DNA of 41,088 nt from JAXMBN01 sp046349875 (GCA_046349875.1 JAXMBN010000045.1:1-41088), one strand, 5' to 3'; shown: positions 19,169 to 28,966, counted from the first letter of the stretch. Numbers and translations: made by a program. The notes: a model not told the origin generated them from the sequence alone.

Positions 19169-20241
19169 TGGAAACGAGTGCATTACACCACCCAATCAAT
19201 CCTGCCCCCCGCATTCCAAAGGTCGAGGACTATCGTTCTGGCCTAGAATTGGTCGAGGACCCGAAGGCTTGGCAGCTGCGAGCAACGCAATTGGTTGGTG
19301 GCTCCTTGATGGAAGTAGAGTCGTTATTGCAACGAACTTTGGTTTCACCATTTCCAGCATTCACAGAGCTATTGCAATACGTTTCGCATCTCGGTGGCAA
19401 GCGACTTCGCCCAACGCTGACCTTGCTTTCGGCTCTGGCATCAGGAAGCGGTTCACCCAATCCAGACGCCATTCGTTTGGCCGCCGTTGTAGAGTTGGTC
19501 CATACAGCCACACTCGTTCATGACGATATGTTGGATGAAGCAGATTACCGACGTCATGCGATGACCATTCATAAGAAATGGGATAACAAAACTGCGATCC
19601 TTTGTGGAGACTGGCTTTTCACAAGAGCTTACGGATTGGCTAATGAAGGAGAATCGACACTTCCCGGTAAATGGATCGCAGACGCTGCCTGTCGCCTTTG
19701 TGAAGGCGAAATGTTGCAGAACCAAGCGATCGGCGATTGGGAATTGTCGGAGAAGAAGTACATAGAAATCTTGCGAGCCAAGACGGGTGAATTGTGCGCT
19801 GTAAGCTGCAAGCTAGGGGCTTGGACAAGCGATAGTTCCGAGACGATCTGTCATGCTCTCGATGCTTATGGTTCAGACCTTGGAGTTGCTTTTCAACTTC
19901 ACGATGATTGGCTCGATTATTGGGGTTCGCGTGATTCGATGGGCAAACCCGACCACGCTGACCTTATGGCAGGCAAGATGACTCTCCCATTGATCTATCT
20001 TTTGGACCAGTCCTCCGAAGAACAAAAGCAAGAGATCATCGCAGCCCTTTCGGATGAACGTGAGATCCGAATCAAGCGCATTCACGAGCATCTCGAGCGG
20101 GTTTCGGCTGAACTCCACATTCGCCGAACCGCAGTTCGATTCGCCGAGAAAGCAAAAACGCATCTCGGCGTTTTGGCTCCATCACCCGCTCGGGAGGCTC
20201 TTTCCACTCTGGCCAATCTCTCCATCGCTCGGTTTTCCTAG
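19165..20241 (+). CDS. Polyprenyl (trans-isoprenyl) diphosphate synthase
   Basis: This is a 358-residue all-alpha isoprenoid synthase of the class that chains isopentenyl diphosphate units, most likely for the menaquinone side chain. Both aspartate-rich motifs are intact: DDMLDEADYRRH at residues 120-131 (first DDxxD, metal-diphosphate binding and elongation) and DDWLDYW at 247-253 (second DDxxD). The GGKRLRP substrate-binding segment and the GDWLF segment after the first motif are also present. The N-terminus is longer than usual by about 30 residues. ATG 19165 overlaps the end of moaC, so the two are co-transcribed. Chain length cannot be told from the sequence by eye; similarity to IspB/HepT-type long-chain enzymes is the best reading. 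Confidence 0.93.
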   Translation: MMETSALHHPINPAPRIPKVEDYRSGLELVEDPKAWQLRATQLVGGSLMEVESLLQRTLVSPFPAFTELLQYVSHLGGKRLRPTLTLLSALASGSGSPNPDAIRLAAVVELVHTATLVHDDMLDEADYRRHAMTIHKKWDNKTAILCGDWLFTRAYGLANEGESTLPGKWIADAACRLCEGEMLQNQAIGDWELSEKKYIEILRAKTGELCAVSCKLGAWTSDSSETICHALDAYGSDLGVAFQLHDDWLDYWGSRDSMGKPDHADLMAGKMTLPLIYLLDQSSEEQKQEIIAALSDEREIRIKRIHEHLERVSAELHIRRTAVRFAEKAKTHLGVLAPSPAREALSTLANLSIARFS

Positions 20242-20297
20242 GGTTGAAGGAGGCTCGATCGCGTCAGCGACTGACAGGCTCCCAACCCCCTCTTTTT
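20241..20297 (+). terminator. Probable terminator after the polyprenyl synthase gene
   Basis: GGGTTG (20241-20246) pairs with CAACCC (20283-20288), and GGAG pairs with CTCC just inside. The loop contains a second small perfect hairpin (GTCAG-CGA-CTGAC). A TCTTTTT tract follows at 20291-20297. Confidence 0.65.
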
Positions 20298-20310
20298 CAC
20301 CAAAAACCGA

Positions 20311-20339
20311 TTGCCACACCCCCTCCATATAGCTAAAAT
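20311..20339 (+). promoter_or_regulatory. Sigma-70-type promoter candidate for the 1,252-residue secreted protein
   Basis: TTGCCA (20311-20316) and TAAAAT (20334-20339) are separated by exactly 17 bases, about 100 bases before the start at 20442. The implied leader contains an AGCGG/CCGCT hairpin (near 20370) and the palindrome CCCCATATGGGG (20399-20410), then AGGAG seven bases before the ATG. Confidence 0.5.
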
Positions 20340-20441
20340 CTAGCTCCTTAATAGATTTTTAGGACGCTATAAGCGGCAAATCCGCTAACCTTAGCGACCC
20401 CATATGGGGCACAAGATTCGTCCCCCTTCAGGAGCCCTCCT

Positions 20442-23400
20442 ATGTCCTCTTCATGGAACCGCGTTCGCTCTTCGGCGCGCAACCAATTTCGTCGGCGTTT
20501 GCATGCTGAGTGCCTCGAACTTCGTCAGCTCATGGCGTCTGATTTGGGCTGTATGATCGAAGATCACGAGCCTCACGGATTGTTGGATCTTTCACATTTG
20601 CGTGGTACTTCCCAAGCCCATTGGGAACAGAGCGAACTCATCGAAGAATCGGAACATGCTCATGATGACCATGCAGAGGGCACCGTTGGAAGTGATGTTG
20701 GGATGACACGGTCTCTGCATTCCTACATGCTCGATTCGAGCCAGGGTTTGCGAGCACCAGGTTCTCTTGTTTTTGCTGCCAGTTCACCATTTGAAGTCCC
20801 AGCCTTCAACAGTTTGCCAGGTGCTTCGAAAACGCTCTACCTGGATTTCGACGGTCACTTCGAATCGTCTTGGGGAAGCTATACCAATGTCACGTCCCCT
20901 GCTTTTGATCGGGATGGCTCACCAACCTCTTTGAGCGTTGAAGAATTGCAGTACATACAAGACGTTTGGGAAATCGTGGCAGAGGATTATGCGCCATTCA
21001 ATATCAACGTCACCACGGTGGAACCATCGGTTCTTGCCGCTGGGGTACCCAATGACCAAGCCAATGGTATCGCCCTTCGAATTGCTATCGGAGGAACGGA
21101 AACAGTTTTAAGTGCGAACGCTGGAAGTGGTCTAGCAGGCATGGCCCTGATCAACTCTTTCACGAGCACCTCCCCGAATGTAGCCTTCGTGTTTCCTGCA
21201 AGTTCGACCGGAAGCCTTCGAGATTCATCGACGATAGGTATTACAGTATCCCATGAAGCAGGACATAGTTTTGGATTGCTCCATCAACAGAATAGTTATG
21301 ACCTGTTGAATGAGTGGCAGGGCATCATGAATTCCGGCGTCTTTGGATTCGACGACGCCGTATGGGTGACTGGTCGAACGAGCGCGACCGCGACACAAGA
21401 TGACATGGCCATGCTTTCCGCAGCCCTTGGAAATCGAGCAGATGATGTCGGCAATACAATTTCATCAGCCGCTTCTATGTCTGGGACTGGAGTTGTTTGG
21501 AATGGACAAGGAATTATTTCCTCGACTTCGGATATCGATGTTTGGAGCATTCTCCCATCTCAGAATGACAGCCTGGAGATTAGCCTAAGTGGAGCAACCC
21601 TCGGACAAAATCTCGACGCCGTTCTCGAACTGTTAGACGAATCGGGCAATGTTCTCGCCTCCTCCAATCCTGCATCGACCAACGACGCCAAAATCTATGC
21701 TCAAGTGACAGCGAACGTGCCTCTATTCCTTCGCGTACGAAGCACCGGTGAATACGGACGCGTAGGACAGTATTGGCTTAGCACACAATCTAGCGTAGTC
21801 AACGTTCAATTGGAGGCGAAGAGTTTGTTGACCACCAGCGAGTCAGGGCTATCTGACTCAGCCACATTCTCATTGACACGTCAGCCTACATCGGACGTTT
21901 CGATCGTATTCACCTCTACAAGCCCGCAAGAAGGCACTCTTTCTTCCTCGACTTTGGTCTTCACACCAACCAACTGGTATCTTCCCCAAACGTTGTCCAT
22001 TGTTGGTGCAAACGATTCCCTGCTCGATGGTCCCATTCAATATAGAATCTCGGCTTCTGTTCAATCCGCCGATCTTTCGTATGAAGGAATGGCGATTCCT
22101 GATTTGAACATCATCAACAACGACAATGAACTCAATGGATGGTCCAAACAAGTCGAGTCCTTAACTCGCGGTTCAACCATAGCAACCTATGACATGATCG
22201 TGCAAGCTGATGGAAGCACAATCGTTGTTGGCACCTTTTCAGGAACCGTCGACTTTGATCCGAGTTCTGCTGTCGCCTCACGGACTGCCGCCTATATCAG
22301 CAATCTCTTTCTCGCCAAATATAGCGCTTCCGGAGATTTGGCTTGGGTTCAGACGTTCGATAACACGACTGGACTTATCAGTCCCAACTCGTTCGTTAGC
22401 GATTCCTCAGGTAATCTCTATGTGGCAGCAACGTTCTCTGGAACCAATGTCGTTCTTGGCTCGACAACCCTCAGTAGCTCTGGTGGTTCCAGCGATGCAG
22501 CTCTTCTCAAGTTTTCGAGTTCAGGTGCTTTGACGTGGGCCATCAACTGGGGCTCCAGTGGTGTTGATTCGGCGAACGATCTCGCCATCGATAGTTCCGG
22601 CAATATTCTGGTGCTCGGCTATTTCTCCGCAACCGTCGATTTCAATCCAGGCAAAGGTACCACCAGTAGGACTTCAGCTGGTGGTTACGACGGCTTCTTA
22701 GCCAAGTTTACAAGCAGCGGGACATTCTCCAGCGTTACGACGTATGGTGGCGTCAACAACGACAATCTTTTATCGATGCAAATCGATTCAAGCAATCAGG
22801 TCTATGTCCTTGGAAACTTCTCCACTTCGACGACCATTGGATCGCAAAGCATGGTGAGCCTTGGTGCGGCCGATACATTCATGGCCAAGCTCAACGCTAC
22901 GGGCACTGTTCAATGGGTTCGCCAGGGCGCAAGCCAAGATTCGTCAACAACACTGCACCGAATTTCCCTTGCACCCAATGGCCGAATCGCCTGGACCGGC
23001 GAAATGAAGGGCTCGATAACGCTGGGCTCGAACACCATCGTCGGAGAGAACACCTATGGTCTCTATATGAGCGAATGGGATAGCAATGGCAACCTTCTGC
23101 AATCGGGACAGATGAGCAGTCCATCGCGCATCATCATCGGTGAGACCGCTTTTGATCCTCAGGGGCGCTTAATCGTCTTTGGGTCGCTCACCGGAACCAC
23201 CGATCTGGCACCAGGAGTCGCTACCAATTTCGCAACGCCCCCATCTCCGTCGGCACATTTTGTCGCTCGACTTCAAGCCAATTCCCTGATCGATGCCTAT
23301 CTCTTGCCATCAACATCGACATTAGGGAGTGGCCGCGAGCTTGGTATCGATAGCCGAGGCAACTTGTTTGTTTCGGGGTACCTCGCCGATCGCGTTTTGA

Positions 23401-24200
23401 CTCCGTCGGGCGGTATCCCCAAGAACACCCAAGGCGGCCCCGACTTCTACTTGTCCAAGATGATCCTCAATCCGGATCCCGTCGATCTCTTCTTCGATTC
23501 CTTTGAATCGGGCGAGTGGAATGGCGTTTGGGTTGAGGATGTGCAAGACGATTGGTATTGGTCCACGCAACGAGCTACGCATGGAACGCGATCGGCCGAG
23601 GTGGATGGTCCAGCTACCAACGCTACTTTATCGCTCGCATCCCCTGTCAATCTTACGGGCTATGCATCGGCTTCGTTGACGTTTGATTGGTTGATTGAAT
23701 CCGGATTTGATACCGGCGAATATCTTTCGCTCGATCTATCCACCAACAATGGTGCCACATGGATTCAGGATGTGCGCCGCCTCAATGGCAACGTCAGCGC
23801 TGAAAATACGTGGATACGCGAGACGGTAGATCTTACCCCTTACCAAACCAGCCAATTCAAGATTCGCTTCCGAAGCAGTGTGAGCGATTCAACGGAAGAT
23901 GCCAATGTGGATAATGTTCGCATCACAGGTACTCTTCCCGCCACGGGACTGCAAACGATCTTCCAAGGGAGTGGTCCGTCAGCACCTTCCATCGCAAGCT
24001 CGTCCCAACTCAGTAGCCCTATGGCACCAACTCCTGGAACAATCCAAGGCAATAGTCAGACAAGACCAGTGGGAGTGTCTTTGAGTACCGATTCAACGTC
24101 GAGTTCACCCATGATCGATTGGTCGATGATCGATGGTGAGTTCCTTGAGGAGATCCGTTCGCGAACCGGAGGTCGACGAAGCGCTCTCCTTCGCGTCTAA
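20442..24200 (+). CDS. Large secreted metzincin-type protein with PPC-like, Calx-beta-like and beta-propeller repeats
   Basis: The N-terminus has no classical signal peptide but carries the planctomycete export-type motif: Arg-rich stretch then CLELRQLMASDLG (residues about 18-38). A zinc-protease domain spans about 125-300. HEAGHSFGLLH at residues 271-281 fits HExxHxxGxxH, and the Met-turn is GIMNSG (Met296), so a metzincin-like metallopeptidase is likely. A PPC-like beta domain (about 333-445) and a Calx-beta-like domain (about 450-560) follow. At least six repeats of the form 'SSGNLYVAATFSGT' / 'LAKYSASGDLAW' (about 563-1003) are typical SBBP beta-propeller blades. A concanavalin-like domain (about 1010-1165) and a short charged tail (RTGGRRSALLRV) complete it. 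It is probably a cell-surface or secreted peptidase. AGGAG precedes the ATG by seven bases. Confidence 0.88.
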   Translation: MSSSWNRVRSSARNQFRRRLHAECLELRQLMASDLGCMIEDHEPHGLLDLSHLRGTSQAHWEQSELIEESEHAHDDHAEGTVGSDVGMTRSLHSYMLDSSQGLRAPGSLVFAASSPFEVPAFNSLPGASKTLYLDFDGHFESSWGSYTNVTSPAFDRDGSPTSLSVEELQYIQDVWEIVAEDYAPFNINVTTVEPSVLAAGVPNDQANGIALRIAIGGTETVLSANAGSGLAGMALINSFTSTSPNVAFVFPASSTGSLRDSSTIGITVSHEAGHSFGLLHQQNSYDLLNEWQGIMNSGVFGFDDAVWVTGRTSATATQDDMAMLSAALGNRADDVGNTISSAASMSGTGVVWNGQGIISSTSDIDVWSILPSQNDSLEISLSGATLGQNLDAVLELLDESGNVLASSNPASTNDAKIYAQVTANVPLFLRVRSTGEYGRVGQYWLSTQSSVVNVQLEAKSLLTTSESGLSDSATFSLTRQPTSDVSIVFTSTSPQEGTLSSSTLVFTPTNWYLPQTLSIVGANDSLLDGPIQYRISASVQSADLSYEGMAIPDLNIINNDNELNGWSKQVESLTRGSTIATYDMIVQADGSTIVVGTFSGTVDFDPSSAVASRTAAYISNLFLAKYSASGDLAWVQTFDNTTGLISPNSFVSDSSGNLYVAATFSGTNVVLGSTTLSSSGGSSDAALLKFSSSGALTWAINWGSSGVDSANDLAIDSSGNILVLGYFSATVDFNPGKGTTSRTSAGGYDGFLAKFTSSGTFSSVTTYGGVNNDNLLSMQIDSSNQVYVLGNFSTSTTIGSQSMVSLGAADTFMAKLNATGTVQWVRQGASQDSSTTLHRISLAPNGRIAWTGEMKGSITLGSNTIVGENTYGLYMSEWDSNGNLLQSGQMSSPSRIIIGETAFDPQGRLIVFGSLTGTTDLAPGVATNFATPPSPSAHFVARLQANSLIDAYLLPSTSTLGSGRELGIDSRGNLFVSGYLADRVLTPSGGIPKNTQGGPDFYLSKMILNPDPVDLFFDSFESGEWNGVWVEDVQDDWYWSTQRATHGTRSAEVDGPATNATLSLASPVNLTGYASASLTFDWLIESGFDTGEYLSLDLSTNNGATWIQDVRRLNGNVSAENTWIRETVDLTPYQTSQFKIRFRSSVSDSTEDANVDNVRITGTLPATGLQTIFQGSGPSAPSIASSSQLSSPMAPTPGTIQGNSQTRPVGVSLSTDSTSSSPMIDWSMIDGEFLEEIRSRTGGRRSALLRV

Positions 24201-24220
24201 GCGCTCTCCTTCGCGTCTAA
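24181..24220. repeat. Exact 20-bp tandem duplication across the stop codon
   Basis: GCGCTCTCCTTCGCGTCTAA occurs twice in immediate succession (24181-24200 and 24201-24220). The first copy contains the TAA stop of the 1,252-residue protein; the second repeats the last codons and stop. This looks like a recent slippage or short-repeat duplication. Confidence 0.95.
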
Positions 24221-24256
24221 GTGTTCAATGTGCATTCCCTTGAACTTCAATCTACG

Positions 24257-24291
24257 AAAAACGGCATGGCTCTTAAACCATGCCGTTTTTT
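24257..24291. terminator. Bidirectional rho-independent terminator between convergent genes
   Basis: AAAAACGGCATGG (24257-24269) and CCATGCCGTTTTT (24278-24290) form a perfect 13-bp stem with an eight-base loop. T runs on both strands let it serve the secreted protein gene on the left (+) and the FG-GAP gene on the right (-). Confidence 0.93.
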
Positions 24292-24335
24292 GAATCGATG
24301 GTAAGTAGGTTCAACTCATTGCTTGGAAGCGTCTG

Positions 24336-25568
24336 CTATGGCTTTTGCTGCAGAAGAACGCGGACACCTTTCTTATTGGATGTCGCAATATCCAAGGTAC
24401 CATTGCCATCAATATCTTCGATGGCAAACTGAGTTCCGATGCCCGAATCGCTATCGATCAGCGTCGGTTGCAGATTGATAAATCCGTCGTTCTCTTTGGT
24501 CGCTTTCAACCAATACATTCGTGCATCCCAATTCGAACCTGGTTCATTACGTCCATGGGACCACCAACGTTTTCCGGTGACCAGATCCTTCTGGCCGTCG
24601 CCATCGAGATCCACGAAATGAGCTGCGTGCGTCTCTGAAGTTAATCTTCCAAAGAGCTCGATGGTCTCAAACACAGGTTCTGCATTCGAATCCTGTTGCG
24701 GGCGCTGACGATGCCACCAAATACCGAACTTATGGGCTGATGTACTCAGGACATCATTTTTCTGATCGCCATCGAGATCGACAACGAACATATCGGCACA
24801 TGCTTCCCCAAGTTTCGCCGGATGAAATTTCCAGGGAGTTTTTCCATCGGTCTGAGCGGGCTGTTCCCACCAACCTCCCGTGCATATCACATCCTGCTTT
24901 CCATCTCCGTTCAGATCACCCATCCCCAAACCATGACTAAACCGCATCGTACCCGGAATCGCTGGCTTTCCTTCTTGAAAGGACTCGCTGATGGGATGCA
25001 TCAACCACGGAGCCATCGGGTCATTGGCATCGGGTTCGAAATAGGCCATTTGTCCTTCGTTCCCATCGGGCTTTCCACCCTTGGGTTGAAATCCCATCAA
25101 GAGAACGCGTCGACCATTGCCTAGCAAATCGACATAAGCCGGCGTCTCGTTGCATGCGCTATGCCAAATCTCGTGCTTGGTCCAATGTCCCTCTTTGCCC
25201 TTCGGGTTCTCCATCCAATAACAAGGTGCACCGGGAAAGTCGATCACGATAAGATCCAAGAACCCATCACGGTTCAAATCTTCGGACCAACAGGCGAAAG
25301 ATCGACTGTAATTATGCAGTCCATCTTTGAAGTCTCCTGGAGGCTGCATCTCGTGTGCCTTCCAATCAGGAGCTTCATACCAATATTCACCGTTGAGAAC
25401 ATCCTTTTTGCCATCACGATTAACGTCTGCGACAGCAACACCTTCCGATCGAAAACGGTCATCGAGCACCTGTTTTTTCCAAGTGATGGTCGCTGGCTCG
25501 GAGGCCGACACCAGACTCGTCAGCCACCATCCCATCACCATCCCCATTCGTCCCAATGCTCGATTCAT
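24336..25568 (-). CDS. Secreted FG-GAP / VCBS-repeat protein
   Basis: ATG 25568 has AGGAG nine bases upstream. A short signal peptide (GMVMGWWLTSLVSA) precedes about 385 residues of beta-propeller repeats. The repeats carry the calcium-binding type signature D-x-[N/D]-x-D-G, seen as DVNRDGKKDVL, DLNRDGFLDLIV, DLNGDGKQDVI, DLDGDQKNDVL, DLDGDGQKDLV and DIDGNGTLDIA. Spacing suggests a six- or seven-bladed propeller. Proteins of this kind are abundant in planctomycetes, exported, and of unknown substrate. The gene is monocistronic or nearly so, sharing a bidirectional terminator with the convergent secreted protein gene. Confidence 0.9.
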   Translation of the reverse strand: MNRALGRMGMVMGWWLTSLVSASEPATITWKKQVLDDRFRSEGVAVADVNRDGKKDVLNGEYWYEAPDWKAHEMQPPGDFKDGLHNYSRSFACWSEDLNRDGFLDLIVIDFPGAPCYWMENPKGKEGHWTKHEIWHSACNETPAYVDLLGNGRRVLLMGFQPKGGKPDGNEGQMAYFEPDANDPMAPWLMHPISESFQEGKPAIPGTMRFSHGLGMGDLNGDGKQDVICTGGWWEQPAQTDGKTPWKFHPAKLGEACADMFVVDLDGDQKNDVLSTSAHKFGIWWHRQRPQQDSNAEPVFETIELFGRLTSETHAAHFVDLDGDGQKDLVTGKRWWSHGRNEPGSNWDARMYWLKATKENDGFINLQPTLIDSDSGIGTQFAIEDIDGNGTLDIATSNKKGVRVLLQQKP

Positions 25569-25744
25569 CCTATGCTTCTCCTAGAATTCGAAAGTGGATT
25601 CGCTTGTTGCAGACGTTCAGACTAGGAGTTGTGCATGCCCCAGTCAAGAATTGCAAGCGAGAAACGCAATGACGCTCGAAGATGCTGCTCAATCGGCTGC
25701 AAGAGAAACCCAACGTTTGGGTGCGGCTTCAACGTACAAGGCCG

Positions 25745-27976
25745 TTAGGACGTTACCAATGAAGAATCACTAGGGACTTTGCTCATATCGAGCTTTTCAT
25801 TGCGTTCCCTCGCAAAGAACCAAGCCAGGCCGACAACCGCCAACAGCATACTGACGGCCGACCACGAAGCCGAATAGTCCCATCCACCTTCAACGGATGT
25901 AAATGCCCATTGCAACCAACTCGGTATTCCATCGGGCTGTTTGGCGGCGCGAGCCAACCACATGGTGAGCGCATTGTGCGTGACGTGGAAAGCAATTCCA
26001 CAAACGACGCCTCCGCTTCGCCATGCGATCACACCGATGACGAGTCCCATCAACGTCGCCGTGATGGTCTGCTGCAACACTCCATGCGACATACCAAAGA
26101 AAAGGCTGGAGACGAGGATGGCGCGGACCACGCCGTTCTGATGCAACAATCCGCCGAAGATAAAGCCACGGAAAGCAATTTCTTCACAAAGAGCGGGAAC
26201 GACCGCGAGACATAAAATGACCGACCAAAGTGGTGCCGCGCGAACGACCGCGTCGAACTCCATCAACAGCGTCTTTGTATCGGCGCCTAAAGAATATTCT
26301 TGTTGGACCCATGATGCCAAGACTACATAACTTGGATGCAAACACAAGGCGAGAAGAATGCAGAATGCCACGTCACTTACTCGCACCGAATGGATGCGCA
26401 ACGATCGGCGTACCGATCGGGTCAGCATGGTAGCCATGATGAGACAAGGAGCCAAAATCATGCCGAGCTGAATAACTAATGTTGATTTTGCGATCGATGA
26501 CCAGGTGATCGATGGCTCACCGGCCATCATACGGCCGAAGAACAGTGCCACCAATATGACCATTCCACATAGAATGGCTTCTCCCGCCGAAGCGGTGGCC
26601 CCTCGATCGCGCCAGACTTGGCGAATCCATGTGGATAGATCAAATCGTTCGTTCTCGCGAAACATAACCGATTCGCTTTCGAACTGCCGAACCGCCCATC
26701 GAATCGCCAACAAACATGCCATCGCAGTAACGGCAATCACGAAGGGTAGGTGAATTAAGGCTTCATGGAATTGGCCTTCAATGAAAGCTCGAGCTAACAG
26801 CACAGCCCCCGTGACAGGCACGATGCTCGTTCCAACCGTCAAGGTTACACCGGGAAGCATAGGCAACATCACCAAAGGCATTCCCACCAGCAACAACGGC
26901 ATCAAATAGTACTGGCCTTCTTTGCTGCTTCGAGCCAGCGAAGCCACTGCCATCGCTAATGCGCTAAACAAGGCGGACATCGGAAGGAGCATTATGACCA
27001 GCCAGCCGATCGAGCTAACGGGCAATGGTCCCAAGGTTTCGAGAAGATTTTCCGATCCCAACCTCGTGAACTGTCGCATCACCAGCGTTGCCGTCATCTG
27101 CATGCTGAATAGATTGAGCAACGCCGTGCACACGCTGAAGCACATGACGGTAAGCAACTTGCCCCACACGATCTCTTTGCGTCGAGCCGGACTACTGAGC
27201 AGCGTCTCCAGGGTTCCTCGCTCCTTTTCACCAGCGCACAGGTCGACCGCTGGGTAGAACGCTCCGGTAAGAGCCCACACCAACATGACAAAGGGCAATA
27301 GCTTGGACCATACCAAGGCGGATCGAGTTGCAGGTGGGGCCACATCGACCGAACCGATCGGAAAGGGTCGCACCAGCTCTGGATTGAGTTGGGCTTCCTT
27401 CATGATCATCGCCACCCAACTTCGTTGCCAGCGATCCAAGATACCTCGGATGCGACGTTCAGCAATCAAGGACCGATCGCTCGCTCGGTTGCTCACGAGA
27501 GTCACCAGTGAGCCATCGGAAGTGGAGTTCGAGGATTCTACATTCCCCTGGCTTCCTTCCAAGCGTTGAACCATTTTAGGATGAACGATGAGTACGAGGT
27601 CTTGTTCACCTTTGGCCAATGACTGTCGAGCTGTCGTTAAAACGGATTCGGGAATGTTGCCATTCGATTGACGAAGCTCTTCCGAGGGAAGTTCGAGATG
27701 TGTGATTCGGAGAAGATCGCTTCCATTCCCTTCAACAAACGCGGGAAGAACTTGATCCTCTTGGATCAGTGGAAGTCGTTCGGGCCATGCTTGCGTACCA
27801 ACGACGCCAACTCGAACCGGATGCTCGCGATTGAACTGCGCGATCTGAAGCATCAACATCCCCATCAAGGGATAGAGCAACAGGGGTAAGACGGCAATCG
27901 TGAACATGGTTCGACGATCGCGAAGCTGGTCGCGCAGTTCGCGTGCAAAGATCAGCTTGACGTGTTCCCAATTCAT
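25745..27976 (-). CDS. ABC-2 type permease (NatB-like) fused to a CPBP intramembrane protease domain
   Basis: The 743-residue polytopic protein has two parts. Residues 1 to about 430 form an ABC-2 permease of the NatB type: an N-terminal helix after FARELRDQLRDRRT, a large extracytoplasmic loop, then a helix bundle with the AGEKERGTLETLLSSPARR segment characteristic of these exporters. Residues about 470-720 form a CPBP (CAAX-protease-like, Abi) domain with all motifs: EEIAFRG (EExxxR, near residue 597), FGMSHG and HVTHN. ATGA overlap with the ATPase gene shows the two form one transporter. Family roles are Na+ or drug/peptide export; here the substrate is unknown. The protease domain retains its catalytic Glu and His residues, so it may be active. 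Confidence 0.92.
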   Translation of the reverse strand: MNWEHVKLIFARELRDQLRDRRTMFTIAVLPLLLYPLMGMLMLQIAQFNREHPVRVGVVGTQAWPERLPLIQEDQVLPAFVEGNGSDLLRITHLELPSEELRQSNGNIPESVLTTARQSLAKGEQDLVLIVHPKMVQRLEGSQGNVESSNSTSDGSLVTLVSNRASDRSLIAERRIRGILDRWQRSWVAMIMKEAQLNPELVRPFPIGSVDVAPPATRSALVWSKLLPFVMLVWALTGAFYPAVDLCAGEKERGTLETLLSSPARRKEIVWGKLLTVMCFSVCTALLNLFSMQMTATLVMRQFTRLGSENLLETLGPLPVSSIGWLVIMLLPMSALFSALAMAVASLARSSKEGQYYLMPLLLVGMPLVMLPMLPGVTLTVGTSIVPVTGAVLLARAFIEGQFHEALIHLPFVIAVTAMACLLAIRWAVRQFESESVMFRENERFDLSTWIRQVWRDRGATASAGEAILCGMVILVALFFGRMMAGEPSITWSSIAKSTLVIQLGMILAPCLIMATMLTRSVRRSLRIHSVRVSDVAFCILLALCLHPSYVVLASWVQQEYSLGADTKTLLMEFDAVVRAAPLWSVILCLAVVPALCEEIAFRGFIFGGLLHQNGVVRAILVSSLFFGMSHGVLQQTITATLMGLVIGVIAWRSGGVVCGIAFHVTHNALTMWLARAAKQPDGIPSWLQWAFTSVEGGWDYSASWSAVSMLLAVVGLAWFFARERNEKLDMSKVPSDSSLVTS

Positions 27977-28740
27977 GCCGCTTCAATCCCATGCTTCCGG
28001 TCATGATGCGAGAGCAATTCAAAGAAGAGCTCTTCGAAGTCGTTTTGGCCGTATCGTTCGGACAATTCTGGAAGGGTTCCTTCCGCGAGAATGAGTCCTC
28101 GATGCATGATTGCCACGCGATCACAAAGACGCTCGACTTCGCGCATGATGTGCGTGGAAAAGATGATGCACTTTCCGTCATCGCGAAGTTTGGCAACGAT
28201 GTCTAATAGGCGCCGCGCCACCATGACGTCGAGACCGATCGAGGCTTCATCGAAGATCAATACCGGTGGATCATGGACGAGAGCCCGCGCGATGGATGTC
28301 TTCTGCTTCATACCCGTCGACATCTTGGCTCCAGCCACGTCGCGGATCTCTTGCATTTGAAGATCTTCAAACAGAACTTCCATGCGCTCGCGAAGCTTCT
28401 CTTTTTCGATTCCGTAGAGACGTCCGAAATACTCGACCATTTCCCAGGCCGACATACGGTCATAGATGGCTGTATTGTTGGAGACGAAGCCGATGCTGTG
28501 ACGAACTTCGGCGGGATGGGTCATCACATCGAAACCATTGATGCGGACCGTTCCACTCGTTGGCTGCAGAACTGTACTCAAGATGCGAAGCGCGGTCGTT
28601 TTCCCGGCACCATTGGGCCCTAGTAATCCGAAGATCTGGCCGGGACTTGCCGAAAAACTCACCCCACCCAAAGCGACGAATTGTCCGCGGACCATGTCCG
28701 GATAGACCTTCGTGACTTGGGATACATCGAGGATCGTCAT
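27973..28740 (-). CDS. ABC transporter ATP-binding protein (NatA-like)
   Basis: This is a 255-residue ATPase that pairs with the downstream ABC-2/CPBP permease through a 4-bp ATGA overlap. Walker A is GPNGAGKT (residues 41-48) and Walker B is VLIFDEA; the switch His is in FSTHIMRE. The signature is MSTGMKQK, the variant commonly seen in NatA-type exporters in place of LSGGQ. I chose ATG 28740 because it starts directly on the beta-strand of the nucleotide-binding domain; a TTG four codons upstream is less likely. It is divergent from the SpoU methyltransferase gene, with about 225 bases between them containing no other gene. Confidence 0.93.
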   Translation of the reverse strand: MTILDVSQVTKVYPDMVRGQFVALGGVSFSASPGQIFGLLGPNGAGKTTALRILSTVLQPTSGTVRINGFDVMTHPAEVRHSIGFVSNNTAIYDRMSAWEMVEYFGRLYGIEKEKLRERMEVLFEDLQMQEIRDVAGAKMSTGMKQKTSIARALVHDPPVLIFDEASIGLDVMVARRLLDIVAKLRDDGKCIIFSTHIMREVERLCDRVAIMHRGLILAEGTLPELSERYGQNDFEELFFELLSHHDRKHGIEAA

Positions 28741-28966
28741 GTCGTGCAGCAAGGTTTCGAGACAAGAAACAGAAACACCGCAAGCCTTTCCAGGTTATGC
28801 GTCTCGAAAAAGTACATCCTGCTGCAACAGAATCGAGCGCAGAATAGGATGGGATGTCCGGGATGATCCTCCATCAGCCTGCCGATCCCCTACAATCGTT
28901 ACAATGCATGAAGCTCCCCAAACCTTGGAAGGGGCTTTGATACCTCTTGGAAGCTAGCTCCGCGTT

